Positions 15,760-24,899 of a stretch of DNA of 64,000 nucleotides are shown here, piece after piece (within the stretch, counting starts at the first letter, position 1; each line of letters opens with the position of its first letter). The notes beneath the pieces were generated by a model, which worked only from the letters and a program-made list of their open reading frames with translations, did no database searches and was not told the DNA's origin. The stretch is from assembly GCA_016218155.1 (NCBI GenBank), contig JACREQ010000107.1:1-64000 (forward strand), written 5' to 3'. This DNA is from Bacteroidia bacterium. Lineage in GTDB: Bacteria; Bacteroidota; Bacteroidia; Bacteroidales; GWA2-32-17. The position numbers and the translations under genes are program-made.

Positions 15760-16701
15760 ATGTCAATTGGCAAACATCCTGTTAAATTTTTCGCCGGTCG
15801 TGAATCAAGATACATTGCAGAAAAAATAGCTCAAAAATTTGGTAGTGAATTAGGAAAATCAACTGTAACGGTATTTAGCGACGGTGAATTTCAGCCTTCA
15901 TTTGAAGAAACTGTACGTGGCTGTAAAGTATTTATAATACAATCTACATTTCCACCTCTTGATAATTTAATGGAATTAATGCTAATGGCCGATGCCGCAA
16001 AAAGAGCGTCAGCATTAGAGGTTATTGCTGTTATTCCGTATTTTGGTTGGGCAAGACAGGACAGAAAAGACAAACCAAGAGTTTCAATCGGTGCAAAAGT
16101 AGTTGCAGATATGTTGAACGTTGCAGGTGTAAACCGAGTAATGACTATGGATTTACATGCCGACCAGATTCAGGGTTTCTTTAATATTCAGGTTGACCAT
16201 ATTTATGCATCAGCTTTATTTGTTCCTTATATTAAAAATTTAAATATTCCCGATTTAGTAGTTGCAGCTCCTGATATGGGCGGAACCAAACGTGCCAATG
16301 CATATGCAAGATTTTTAGGTGCAGAAATGGCAATCTGCTACAAATTACGCAAACAGGCAAACGTTGTTGAACACATTACCGTTATTGGTGAAGTTGAAAA
16401 TAAGAATGTTGTAATTGTTGACGACATGATTGATACAGCAGGAACAGTCTGCCTTGCTGCCGAAATGATGATGGGAAGAGGTGCAAAAAGCGTAAGAGTA
16501 GTAGCAACACATCCGGTACTTTCAGGAAAAGCTTATGAAAGAATTGAAAATTCAGTAATTACAGAATTACTCGTTAGCGATTCAATTCCTTTAAAACAAC
16601 AGTCGTCAAAAATTAAAGTTATTACAATTGCTGATTTATTTGCAGACATAATTAACAAGGTATATAACTACCAATCAATAAGTTCTAATTTTATTGTATA
16701 A
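15760..16701 (+). CDS. prs: Ribose-phosphate pyrophosphokinase
   Basis: The enzyme makes PRPP from ribose 5-phosphate and ATP. From the ATG at 15760 the product is 313 residues, the normal length. The frame extends back to an in-frame ATG at 15733, but that adds nine non-conserved residues and overlaps a -7 promoter box. Visible motifs are FSDGEFQP, the ATP-binding YFGWARQDRK, the flanking MTMDLHADQIQGFF, and the PRPP loop VVIVDDMIDTAGT (about residues 216-228). Followed by rplY and pth on the same strand. Confidence 0.95.
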   Translation: MSIGKHPVKFFAGRESRYIAEKIAQKFGSELGKSTVTVFSDGEFQPSFEETVRGCKVFIIQSTFPPLDNLMELMLMADAAKRASALEVIAVIPYFGWARQDRKDKPRVSIGAKVVADMLNVAGVNRVMTMDLHADQIQGFFNIQVDHIYASALFVPYIKNLNIPDLVVAAPDMGGTKRANAYARFLGAEMAICYKLRKQANVVEHITVIGEVENKNVVIVDDMIDTAGTVCLAAEMMMGRGAKSVRVVATHPVLSGKAYERIENSVITELLVSDSIPLKQQSSKIKVITIADLFADIINKVYNYQSISSNFIV

Positions 16702-16727
16702 AAGAACTTATTATTCAAATATTTTCA

Positions 16728-16735
16728 TAAATTTG
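16728..16735 (+). promoter_or_regulatory. Bacteroidota-type -7 box before rplY
   Basis: TAAATTTG fits the TAnnTTTG consensus and lies 93 nt upstream of rplY. It implies an untranslated leader of about 85-90 nt, long for this window. No -33 element is obvious. Confidence 0.4.
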
Positions 16736-16828
16736 CAGTCCCTTTTAAGACCTCTATTTTCAGTGTAATGGGAAGTTAAGTCTAGGGTAAACAGGACATT
16801 AATTTTGAGTAACACAAAACATTAAAAA

Positions 16829-17458
16829 ATGAAAGCAATTGAAATCAGCGCTAAATTGCGCGAAAACGTAGGAAAAAAATCTGCAAAATTATTACGTAGA
16901 GAGCAAGCAATACCTTGCGTACTTTACGGAACAGAAAAAAACATTCACTTCTCAGCTATTGAAAGTGAATTTCGTCATTTAATTTATACACCGGATGTTC
17001 ATTATGCAAAAATCAATATTGATGGAACAGAACATAAGGCTATAGTAAAAGACATTCAGTTTCACCCAGTATCAGATAAAATTCTTCACATAGATTTTCT
17101 AAATATTTACGAAGATAAGCCTATCACAGTATCTATTCCTGTAAAACTTAGCGGTTTTGCAAAAGGTGTTCAGGATGGTGGTAAACTTTATCAGGATGCA
17201 CGTCGCCTTCAGGTTACAGGATTATTAAAACATTTTATCGAAGTTATCGAAATTGATGTTACAGAATTAAAAATTGCTTCATCAATCAGAGTTTCAGATA
17301 TTAAGTTAGATAACCTTACAATTTCTGAAGCTTCTCATAAAAATGTTGCATCAGTAAGAGTTACCAGAGCTGCTAAAGAAGCTGAAGCTGTTCCTGGCGC
17401 TCCTGCTGCTGAAGGTGCTCCTGCTGCCGCTGCTCCTGCTGCTCCAGCTAAAAAGTAA
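16829..17458 (+). CDS. rplY: 50S ribosomal protein L25/Ctc
   Basis: This 209-residue protein is the long (Ctc/TL5) form. An N-terminal L25 domain (about residues 1-90, with the 5S-rRNA-binding region RREQAIPCVLYG) is followed by a C-terminal TL5 beta domain (about 95-180). An Ala/Pro-rich tail (about 188-209) ends in KK. It binds 5S rRNA in the large subunit. The Ala-rich tail is encoded by a GCT/GCA/GCC-rich stretch that is locally G+C-rich, which produces a misleading Ala-rich frame on the opposite strand. pth follows after 22 nt. Confidence 0.94.
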   Translation: MKAIEISAKLRENVGKKSAKLLRREQAIPCVLYGTEKNIHFSAIESEFRHLIYTPDVHYAKINIDGTEHKAIVKDIQFHPVSDKILHIDFLNIYEDKPITVSIPVKLSGFAKGVQDGGKLYQDARRLQVTGLLKHFIEVIEIDVTELKIASSIRVSDIKLDNLTISEASHKNVASVRVTRAAKEAEAVPGAPAAEGAPAAAAPAAPAKK

Positions 17459-17480
17459 AACATCTTAATTCCTAAAGCCT

Positions 17481-18065
17481 TTGAAATATTTAATTGCAGG
17501 TTTAGGAAATATTGGACCGGAATATTCCGGCACAAGACATAATATTGGATTCATGGTATTGGACGCCCTTGCAAAGGCGTCCAATCTTGTTTTTGAAAGT
17601 AGCAGACATAGTTATACTGCTACATTAAAATCAAAAGGCAGAACTTACATTCTAATAAAACCCACTACTTATATGAATTTAAGTGGCAAAGCTGTAAAAT
17701 TCTGGCTCGAAAAAGAAAAAATCACACCTGATAAATTACTTGTAATACTTGATGATATTGCCCTACCATTTGCAACCATCAGAATAAGACCTAATGGTAG
17801 TAATGGTGGACATAATGGTTTAAAAAGCATAGACGAAATGCTTGGCAACCAAAATTACGCAAGAATGCGCTTTGGTGTTGGCAACGATTTTTCGAGAGGG
17901 AAACAAGCCGATTATGTATTAAGCGAGTTTAGCTCAGAAGAAAATAAAAACCTACCCATTTGTATTGAAAAGATGAGACTGGCTGCTTTAAATTTTGGTT
18001 TTGCAGGAGTTCAGAATACAATGAATGGCTTTAATGGTCTGGTTTCTTTTCCTGAAAACCCTTAA
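17481..18065 (+). CDS. pth: Peptidyl-tRNA hydrolase
   Basis: The enzyme releases peptides from peptidyl-tRNA that drops off ribosomes. This 194-residue protein begins at a TTG codon (MKYLIAGLGNIG); no ATG lies upstream in frame close enough and the N-terminus aligns with the family from this point, so TTG is the likely start. The catalytic His is in SGTRHNIGF (about residue 20), the substrate Asn in GLGNIGPEY, and the Asp in ILDDIALP (about 93). The downstream end overlaps the convergent UDG gene by 4 nt. The rplY-pth pairing is common in bacteria. Confidence 0.94.
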   Translation: MKYLIAGLGNIGPEYSGTRHNIGFMVLDALAKASNLVFESSRHSYTATLKSKGRTYILIKPTTYMNLSGKAVKFWLEKEKITPDKLLVILDDIALPFATIRIRPNGSNGGHNGLKSIDEMLGNQNYARMRFGVGNDFSRGKQADYVLSEFSSEENKNLPICIEKMRLAALNFGFAGVQNTMNGFNGLVSFPENP

Positions 18066-18649
18066 CAATGATCTGATTTGTGATTCGGGTCAACAAGTTC
18101 ACGATACTTTGTTACAACCTTTTTAAAGTCTTCCCAAGAATCAGGCTTAAGATTTGGATTTCTTAATAATGCTGCAGGATGAAATGTTGGCATTGCCAGA
18201 CAACCATTCCACTCTATCCAATTTCCCCTGACCTTTGTTATTTTAAGTTTTGGATCTACAAGTCCATTTAAGGCTGTAGCACCCAAAAGAATAATAATTT
18301 TTGGCTGAATTAGTTCAATTTGCTTTAATAAATAAGGAATACAAGTGGCTCTTTCTTCAGGAAATGGAGCACGATTTTCTGGTGGACGACATTTAACAAT
18401 ATTCCCAATAAAAACATTTTCTGTTCTTGAAAAACCACATACTGCAAGAATCTTATCAAGCAATTGACCAGACCGACCTACAAATGGTCTGCCTTTAATA
18501 TCCTCATCGTGACCAGGACCTTCGCCAATGCACATTATTTTTGCATTAAATGGACCCTCTCCAAAAACAACATTGGTTCTACCTTTTGCTAACTGGCATT
18601 TTTGGCAAACAGTTATTTCTTTTCTTAAAAGTTCAAATTCCTGATTCAT
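18062..18649 (-). CDS. Uracil-DNA glycosylase, family 4 (Fe-S type)
   Basis: This 195-residue protein has the four Cys expected of family 4 iron-sulfur UDGs: CQKC near residue 15, another in GNIVKCRPPENR (about 88) and another in ERATCIPYL (about 103). The catalytic-site motif GEGPGHDEDIKGRPFVGRSGQLL (two adjoining segments about 42-64) and the late motif MPTFHPAALLRNP are present. It removes uracil from DNA at deaminated cytosines. The gene is convergent with pth and their stops overlap by 4 nt. Confidence 0.92.
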   Translation of the reverse strand: MNQEFELLRKEITVCQKCQLAKGRTNVVFGEGPFNAKIMCIGEGPGHDEDIKGRPFVGRSGQLLDKILAVCGFSRTENVFIGNIVKCRPPENRAPFPEERATCIPYLLKQIELIQPKIIILLGATALNGLVDPKLKITKVRGNWIEWNGCLAMPTFHPAALLRNPNLKPDSWEDFKKVVTKYRELVDPNHKSDHC

Positions 18650-18777
18650 TATAAATGTATTTATGGCGAAGTTAAAGAAATAAACTAAATAAGAAAAAAC
18701 GAATAATATTAACTTTAGAAAAGTCCTATAAAATTTAAAGCGTTTTTTGCTTTATTATTTTTCTTTACTTTTACATC

Positions 18778-20895
18778 GTGAGCAAAAATAAAACAAATAA
18801 GTCCAAACAAAAAGAAGTACCTCAGGCACTGTCTTCAAAAAGCTTTGAAAAATTTTGGTTCTGGGGTATGTTGGCTATTGTTGTACTTGTTTATCTCCCT
18901 TCATTATTTAATGGTTTTACAAACTGGGATGACCCCGCATATATAACAAAAAATGAATTTATTAAAGGATTAGGATTTGAAAATCTTAAAGCAATGTTTG
19001 GTGAATTTCACAACGGACATTATCATCCTTTAACATGGCTTTCATTAGCGATTAATTATTCTTTTTCAGAATTAAATTCTTTTGGTTATCATTTAACAAA
19101 TATGATAATTCATTTATTTAATGTTGTTCTTGTTTTTTTATTTATAAAAAAGCTATCTCAACATTGGCAGGTAGCAATACTAACGGCTTTGTTATTTGGC
19201 ATTCACCCACTATCTGTTGAATCAGTAGCATGGGTTACCGAGCGCAAGAATGTGCTTTATACATTTTTCTTTTTATTCTCATTAATAGTATACATAAAAT
19301 ACATAGAGAAAGAGAAAATAAAATTGTATCTGGTTTCACTAATATTATTTTTAATTTCAGTGCTTTCAAAATCTCCTGCAATTATTTTACCTTTTGTTTT
19401 ATTACTAATAGATTATTTAAAAGAAAGAAAACTAATCTCAAAAAAAGTCATATTTGAAAAAATCCCATTTTTTATTTTTACAATTGTTTTTGGCATTATT
19501 ACTTCTATGGCTCAGGCTAAAGTAACAATAGTTTCAAATGAAATTATTCCGACTGATGTAAAACTGATATATGGTGCATGGGGGTTTTTAAAATATTTTT
19601 TTCTGATAATTATTCCATATGGCTTATCTGCATTTTACCCTTATATAATCTCTGATTATCCTGCATATTATTTTATCGGATGGATCTTTATTTCAATCTA
19701 CATATGGGTTATCTGGCATAATTGGAAAAAGAATAATCGCATAGTTGTATTCGGACTATTATTTTTCTTCGTAAATATTTTTCTGTTTCTTAAATTTTTT
19801 AATCTGATTGCCAGCTCGTATTACATTGCTGACAGATACACTTATGTAGCATCTATTGGTTTATTTTTTATTTTCAGTAATTATCTGATAAAATTTAAAC
19901 CTTCTGATATTGGTTATTCTTCTTTATCTAAATTTATTATACTTATAATTATTGTAATTTTTGGAATAACAACTTTCAATAGAAATAAAATCTGGAAAAA
20001 CAGTCTTACCCTTTGGGATAATGTTATAGAGAAATATCCGGGTGCTGTTGTACCATTATTAAATCAAGGAAATGCATTTCGCGACGAAGCCAGATATTCA
20101 GATGCTCTTAATAATTATAATAAAGTAATTAAAACAGATTCTACTTTTTTTGAAGCAATTTCAAATCGTGGATATGTTCAGTTTATGCTTGGCAATTACA
20201 ATGCAGCATTGATTGACTTTAACAGAGCATTATTATTAATGCCAACCGATAAGAATTTAATAAATAATAAAGCACTTTGTTATCAGAAATTAGGAAATAG
20301 TGATATTGTTGAAAAAGAAATTAAAAATTCCATTTCAAAAGGCGATGCAAATGCAGAATCTTATAATTTGTTAGGAAATACATATTTTGAAAAGAATAAA
20401 TTCAAAGAAGCAGAAGAACAATATTCAAAAGCAATTGAGTTAGACACAAAAACTGCATTATACTGGTATAACAGAGCTAACTCCAGAGCAAGACTTAATA
20501 TGCAAAATGAAGCATGTAGTGATTATAACAAAGCAATTGAAATTGACAATACAAATTCAGATTATTACTTTAATCGTGGTACTACAAAGTATTTTTTAAA
20601 AGATTTTACAGGAGCCAAAAATGATATGCTTGCCGCAATTAAATTAAACCCTAACAATGCCAGTTATTATTTAAACAAAAGCAATATTGAAATAGCATTG
20701 GGCAATATAGTAACTGCAATTGATGACATTTCAAATGCTATTAAATTAGATGTGAATAACTCACAAAACTATTTACGAAGAGCTATTTTATATTTCCAGA
20801 CAAACAAAAAAGACTTAGGTTGCAAAGATGCAAATACAGCTTTAAGATTAGGAAATCAGGCAGCTGTCGAATTAATGAAGAAAAATTGTAAATAG
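18778..20895 (+). CDS. GT-C-like multi-pass membrane protein with C-terminal TPR repeats
   Basis: This 705-residue protein starts at GTG and has about ten membrane helices in residues 30-400. At least seven tetratricopeptide repeats follow (about 425-690), with the typical alternation of A, Y and P positions (FKEAEEQYSKAIELD, YFNRGTTKYFLKDFTGAK). The first extracytoplasmic loop holds NWDDPAYI (about residues 55-62), followed by HPLTWLS. This resembles the acidic catalytic loop of GT-C glycosyltransferases, and the helix-then-TPR layout is that of eukaryotic TMTC O-mannosyltransferases. A protein or glycan glycosyltransferase role is plausible but unproven. It stands alone with no glycan genes beside it. 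Confidence 0.75.
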   Translation: MSKNKTNKSKQKEVPQALSSKSFEKFWFWGMLAIVVLVYLPSLFNGFTNWDDPAYITKNEFIKGLGFENLKAMFGEFHNGHYHPLTWLSLAINYSFSELNSFGYHLTNMIIHLFNVVLVFLFIKKLSQHWQVAILTALLFGIHPLSVESVAWVTERKNVLYTFFFLFSLIVYIKYIEKEKIKLYLVSLILFLISVLSKSPAIILPFVLLLIDYLKERKLISKKVIFEKIPFFIFTIVFGIITSMAQAKVTIVSNEIIPTDVKLIYGAWGFLKYFFLIIIPYGLSAFYPYIISDYPAYYFIGWIFISIYIWVIWHNWKKNNRIVVFGLLFFFVNIFLFLKFFNLIASSYYIADRYTYVASIGLFFIFSNYLIKFKPSDIGYSSLSKFIILIIIVIFGITTFNRNKIWKNSLTLWDNVIEKYPGAVVPLLNQGNAFRDEARYSDALNNYNKVIKTDSTFFEAISNRGYVQFMLGNYNAALIDFNRALLLMPTDKNLINNKALCYQKLGNSDIVEKEIKNSISKGDANAESYNLLGNTYFEKNKFKEAEEQYSKAIELDTKTALYWYNRANSRARLNMQNEACSDYNKAIEIDNTNSDYYFNRGTTKYFLKDFTGAKNDMLAAIKLNPNNASYYLNKSNIEIALGNIVTAIDDISNAIKLDVNNSQNYLRRAILYFQTNKKDLGCKDANTALRLGNQAAVELMKKNCK

Positions 20896-20926
20896 TAATT
20901 TTGTTCATTGTTTTTTAGTAAGCATG

Positions 20927-20973
20927 GACGCTTTCCTAAAAATTAAATTAGATGAAAAGCGTCTACGTTTTTC
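20927..20973 (+). terminator. Possible terminator after the GT-C/TPR gene
   Basis: GACGCTTT and AAAGCGTC form an 8-bp stem with a long AT-rich loop, followed closely by TACGTTTTT. The long loop makes it weaker than the others in the window. Confidence 0.4.
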
Positions 20974-21035
20974 ATTATTTAATATTTTTTCATAAATAAT
21001 TCATATCTTCGTGCATTAATCAACACTTTTGCAGT

Positions 21036-21521
21036 GTGAAACAAAAAAAAATTTCTATTTCTTATATAGAATATTCGGGCGAAACAGAACTTCCCGAAAA
21101 CATTAAAAATTTAGTTATTCAAGCAAAAAAAGCAGCAGGAAATGCATATGCACCATATTCAAAATTTAAAGTTGGAGCTGCAGTTTTACTTGCAAACGGA
21201 AAAATAATAACAGGAAATAATCAGGAAAATTCTGCTTATCCATCTGGCTTATGTGCAGAACGAGTTGCATTGTTTTATGCAAATGCACAATTTCCAAAGG
21301 TTGCAATTGAAGCAATTGCAGTAGTTGCATATCACAATAACAAAGAACTAAAATCACCAGTTTACCCATGTGGTGCATGCCGTCAGGTTATTTCAGAAAG
21401 TCAGGGAAAACAGGAAAGTCCAATAAAATTATACTTTGTAGGTCAAAAATTTATTCATGGCATTGACGATGCTTCGCATATGCTTCCTCTAGAATTTGAT
21501 AAAGAATCTTTGAATTATTAG
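21036..21521 (+). CDS. cdd: Cytidine deaminase
   Basis: The enzyme deaminates cytidine and deoxycytidine to uridine and deoxyuridine in pyrimidine salvage. This 161-residue protein starts at GTG. The catalytic zinc-site motif SGLCAERVALF (Cys-Ala-Glu, about residues 72-82) and the second zinc-ligand motif PCGACRQ (about 113-119) are intact, and the N-terminal YAPYSKFKVGAA is typical. It is a homotetrameric-type (short) enzyme. Single gene flanked by unrelated neighbours. Confidence 0.94.
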   Translation: MKQKKISISYIEYSGETELPENIKNLVIQAKKAAGNAYAPYSKFKVGAAVLLANGKIITGNNQENSAYPSGLCAERVALFYANAQFPKVAIEAIAVVAYHNNKELKSPVYPCGACRQVISESQGKQESPIKLYFVGQKFIHGIDDASHMLPLEFDKESLNY

Positions 21522-21536
21522 AATAAAACTTTCTAA

Positions 21537-21911
21537 TTAAATATTTACGCTATTTACTCCGCTTACCTTTGATATATGGCATTCATCAGCCGATATAACA
21601 AAATTTTCATCCACAACAATATTCCCCGATTTTACTCCAATAAACTTAAAATTTTCTTGTTTGTTCTTTATTATTTGCAGGTAATTATCATCAAGTACAG
21701 TATATAAATTCTGAAAAACTCCATTTGTAAATCTAATAGTATCGTGAGTTGAGTTTCTTATTGTAAAATAACTATCTAAAGTGCCACCATTAACTTCAAT
21801 ACCAACAGAGGCAAACATCGAAGTGCATGAAACTTCATCATCCTTATGTCTGCATGAAAATACAATTAAAAACAAAACTAATCCAACAGAAAGTTTTATA
21901 CATCTTTTCAT
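21537..21911 (-). CDS. Small lipoprotein of unknown function
   Basis: This 124-residue protein has a lipoprotein signal. A basic start MKRCIKLS and a hydrophobic core lead to a lipobox-like FLIVFSC with the Cys near residue 20, so it should be lipid-anchored. The rest is strand-rich with no recognised domain; the stretch FTIRNSTHDTIRF recalls a small Ig-like fold. It lies downstream of the secreted hydrolase-like gene on the same strand with a 45-nt gap, so the two may be one transcript. I see no close family. Confidence 0.6.
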   Translation of the reverse strand: MKRCIKLSVGLVLFLIVFSCRHKDDEVSCTSMFASVGIEVNGGTLDSYFTIRNSTHDTIRFTNGVFQNLYTVLDDNYLQIIKNKQENFKFIGVKSGNIVVDENFVISADECHISKVSGVNSVNI

Positions 21912-21956
21912 AAAACATTTTCTATTAAATATATGTGCAATTTTATTTAAACTAGG

Positions 21957-22781
21957 TTATAGCTTTAAAAAGCCTTTTATTTCTGCTAAATACTTTTCTT
22001 TATCTACAGAAAGGTTATTATCTCCATTACTATTTTTCACAGTATATGTAGATGAAATTCCACTTCTTATTTTCGCTAATTCCTTAATATCTTTTGGAGT
22101 ATAAACAAGATCTTTATCACCAACAATAAATAATATTCCACTTAACTGTGCACCCTTACTTTCGAGAGCATATTTAGGTTCACATTCTACTTTATTATAA
22201 CCTAATGGTACAAGCACATCAAGACTTTTAGCTTCTTTCAGTCTTGTTTTTGCTAATTCAAAAGTTGTATATGGAGAATCGGCAATAATTGTTCCCAGGT
22301 TCCGGTTAGCACCTACAGCTATTGATAAACCTGCACCAACACCAACTCCATATAAATGAATTTTCGGAATGCTTGTTTTCTCTTTTTTAAGATAATCTAC
22401 AACTGCATTTAAATCTTTTTGAAATTGAGAATAAATATAAAAATTAGTTTTAATTTCAAAATCACTACTTGTACCAAACCCTCTGTAATCATATGCTAGA
22501 ACATGATAACCCAATGATAAAAACACACTCACCTGCTCCATTAGGTCTGACATATTTCCATTTCCGTCATCACTTAAAACCATAATTTTATAAGACGTCT
22601 GACTTGATGGGAAATACCAGGCATTAAGCATAATTCCCTCCTCAGATTTTATTTTTATTTCTTCATATTTCATCCCAAAATCTGATGGTTTTACAGAATA
22701 TGTTCGCACAGGATTTAATGCACTTATATTACTTATTAAAAACAAGTTAAATGCAATTAATAATAAAGAAATCTTTTTCAT
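21957..22781 (-). CDS. Secreted alpha/beta-hydrolase-fold protein lacking catalytic Ser and His
   Basis: This 274-residue protein has a signal peptide (residues 1-22). The alpha/beta-hydrolase core shows YHVLAYDYRGFGTSS (about 92-106), the nucleophile-elbow region IHLYGVGVGAGLS (about 133-145), IIADSPYTTF and a late acid strand FIVGDKDLVYTP. The elbow, normally GxSxG, reads GVGVG, so the catalytic Ser is replaced by Gly. Near the C-terminus the usual GHNDL-type His motif reads GDNNLS, so the His also looks lost. The fold is evident, but the protein is probably a pseudoenzyme, perhaps ligand binding. The small lipoprotein gene follows it. Confidence 0.75.
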   Translation of the reverse strand: MKKISLLLIAFNLFLISNISALNPVRTYSVKPSDFGMKYEEIKIKSEEGIMLNAWYFPSSQTSYKIMVLSDDGNGNMSDLMEQVSVFLSLGYHVLAYDYRGFGTSSDFEIKTNFYIYSQFQKDLNAVVDYLKKEKTSIPKIHLYGVGVGAGLSIAVGANRNLGTIIADSPYTTFELAKTRLKEAKSLDVLVPLGYNKVECEPKYALESKGAQLSGILFIVGDKDLVYTPKDIKELAKIRSGISSTYTVKNSNGDNNLSVDKEKYLAEIKGFLKL

Positions 22782-22959
22782 TGTGTTATTTTTTTATCTT
22801 GCTATAAAAGTAAAAAAATGAATAGAATCAAAATAAAAATATTGTCTATAATTATAAACAAAAATATATTTAACTGTTTTACTGAATATAAGAAATCATA
22901 AAAATATTAAAAGTTTAGACTTTTAGTTAAAAGTATCATTGAAATTACCACCTTTTTTG

Positions 22960-22967
22960 TATTTTTG
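22960..22967 (+). promoter_or_regulatory. Bacteroidota-type -7 box before yidC
   Basis: TATTTTTG matches TAnnTTTG, with a TTG about 20 nt upstream at 22939 as a possible -33. It lies 23 nt before the ATG at 22990 and argues against the earlier in-frame start at 22939. Confidence 0.45.
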
Positions 22968-22989
22968 CCCCCTTATAAAAAATGATATA

Positions 22990-24879
22990 ATGAATAAAAA
23001 TACCATAATTGGGATTATATTAATTGTTGGAATATTTGCAATTTTTGCATTAATTAATCAACCATCTGAAAAAGATCTTGCAGAAGCAGCCAGACAACGT
23101 GACTCTGTTGAAAAAGTAATTAACGATTCGCTTAAAGCTGTAGCACTTCAACAATCAACAGCAACAAACAGTGCACCTGTTTTAACTTCAAATGATTCAA
23201 CAGATGTATTATCTGCAGATTCATTAAAAGAAAAAAAGAATGAAGAACTTTTTGGAAGTTTTAGCAAAGCAGCAGAAGGAAGTCAAAAGTTTTTAACTCT
23301 TGAAAACAATAAAATAAAAGTAACCCTATCAACTTTAGGAGGACGACCTTATACTGTTCAGTTAAAAGAATATCAAACATTTGATTCCTTGCCAGTTTTA
23401 CTTTTTGATGGTGACTCAACAATATTTGGATTAAATTTCTTTTCTCAGAATAAAATAATTTCTACTCAGAATTTATTTTTCTCAGCAATTGCTACAGATA
23501 CTATTCTAAAAGCGGATAAATCTTCCCAAAAAATTACAATGCGCTTAGATGCTGGTGAAGGTCGTTATCTTGAATATGTTTATGAACTTGCACCAGACTC
23601 ATATAAAATGAAATTCAGAATCAATACTATTGGTTTTGACAAAATTTTAAATAATAAAAATGACTTGGTATTAAACTGGGATATTTTTGTTCGTCAACAG
23701 GAAAAAGGAGCAAAATATGAGAACAATTACACAACAGTTTATTACAAATTTGCTGATGATGAAGTAGATTACCTTTCAGAAACTGCAGATGAAAAAGAAG
23801 ATTTGCGTACAAAGGTTAAATGGGTGGCTTTTAAACAACAATTTTTTAGTGCAGTATTAGTCTCAAACGATGCTTTCCCAAGTGCAACAGTTTCTTCTAC
23901 AATGTACACCGGTGTAAAACCAAGAATTTTAAAAGTATTCAGATCAGAAATTGCTATTCCTTTCGAGTCAAAATCAAGCGAATCGCGTGATATGACATTT
24001 TATTTTGGTCCAAACCATTTTACTACATTAAAAAAACAAGACATCCCCGACCTTCAAAGTCTTGTACCTCTTGGCTGGGGAATATTTGGATGGATTAATC
24101 AATTCGCAGTTATTCCAATTTTTAATTTCTTAGGTGGCTTTATTGGAAGCTACGGATTAATTATTTTGCTTTTAACACTTATAATCAAACTGGTTTTATT
24201 ACCACTTACATATAAATCATATCTCTCAACCGCTAAAATGAGAGTGCTGAAACCCCAGATTGACGAAATTCATGCAAAAATTCCAAAAGAAAAAACAATG
24301 GAACGCCAGCAGGCAACAATGGCTTTGTATAAAAGAGTAGGTGTTAGTCCACTTGGTGGTTGCTTGCCAATGCTTTTACAAATGCCTATTTTGTTTGCAA
24401 TGTTTAGGTTTTTTCCGGCATCTATAGAACTTCGTCAACAAAGTTTCCTTTGGGCTACAGATCTTTCTTCATATGATTCTATTTTCTCGTGGAGTGGTGA
24501 CATACCATTATTGTCTAGTTTCTATGGAAATCACATAAGTTTATTTTGTTTGTTAATGACAGCAAGTACCATTATTTACACATATCAACAAAATAAGATG
24601 AACCCTGCAAGCACTTCAATGCCGGGAATGAAAGTAATGATGTATTTAATGCCATTAATGTTCCTGTTTATTTTTAACAGCTATGCTTCCGGATTAAGCT
24701 ATTATTATCTATTAGCTAACTTATTTACTTTTGCTCAGATTTATTTGATTAGAAAATTTGTAAATGAAGAAGCAATACTTGCAAAACTTAACGAGAATAA
24801 GAAGAAACCTGTTAAGAAAAGTAAATTTCAGGAGCGCCTTGAGTTAATGGCAAAACAAAGAAATCAAATTAAAAAGTAA
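22990..24879 (+). CDS. yidC: Membrane protein insertase YidC
   Basis: YidC inserts and folds inner-membrane proteins alone or with Sec. From the ATG at 22990 (MNKNTIIGIILIV) the product is 629 residues, typical for the Gram-negative form. An N-terminal membrane anchor (about residues 4-22) is followed by a large periplasmic beta domain (about 60-360). The C-terminal insertase core of five helices begins near WGWGIFGWINQF-type sequence and contains YKSYLSTAKMRVLKPQ and LGGCLPMLLQMPILFAMFRFFP (in adjoining parts). A basic tail ends the protein. The next two membrane-protein and mqnA genes follow closely. Confidence 0.95.
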   Translation: MNKNTIIGIILIVGIFAIFALINQPSEKDLAEAARQRDSVEKVINDSLKAVALQQSTATNSAPVLTSNDSTDVLSADSLKEKKNEELFGSFSKAAEGSQKFLTLENNKIKVTLSTLGGRPYTVQLKEYQTFDSLPVLLFDGDSTIFGLNFFSQNKIISTQNLFFSAIATDTILKADKSSQKITMRLDAGEGRYLEYVYELAPDSYKMKFRINTIGFDKILNNKNDLVLNWDIFVRQQEKGAKYENNYTTVYYKFADDEVDYLSETADEKEDLRTKVKWVAFKQQFFSAVLVSNDAFPSATVSSTMYTGVKPRILKVFRSEIAIPFESKSSESRDMTFYFGPNHFTTLKKQDIPDLQSLVPLGWGIFGWINQFAVIPIFNFLGGFIGSYGLIILLLTLIIKLVLLPLTYKSYLSTAKMRVLKPQIDEIHAKIPKEKTMERQQATMALYKRVGVSPLGGCLPMLLQMPILFAMFRFFPASIELRQQSFLWATDLSSYDSIFSWSGDIPLLSSFYGNHISLFCLLMTASTIIYTYQQNKMNPASTSMPGMKVMMYLMPLMFLFIFNSYASGLSYYYLLANLFTFAQIYLIRKFVNEEAILAKLNENKKKPVKKSKFQERLELMAKQRNQIKK

Positions 24880-24899
24880 ACATTATAAAATTTATTAAT

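Noticed and set aside
17335-17535. Ala-rich 66-residue frame opposite rplY/pth
   Set aside because: It is the antisense shadow of the Ala/Pro-coding tail of rplY.
21166-21378. Leu/Gln-rich 70-residue frame opposite cdd
   Set aside because: Low-complexity composition produced by the antisense of the deaminase coding sequence.
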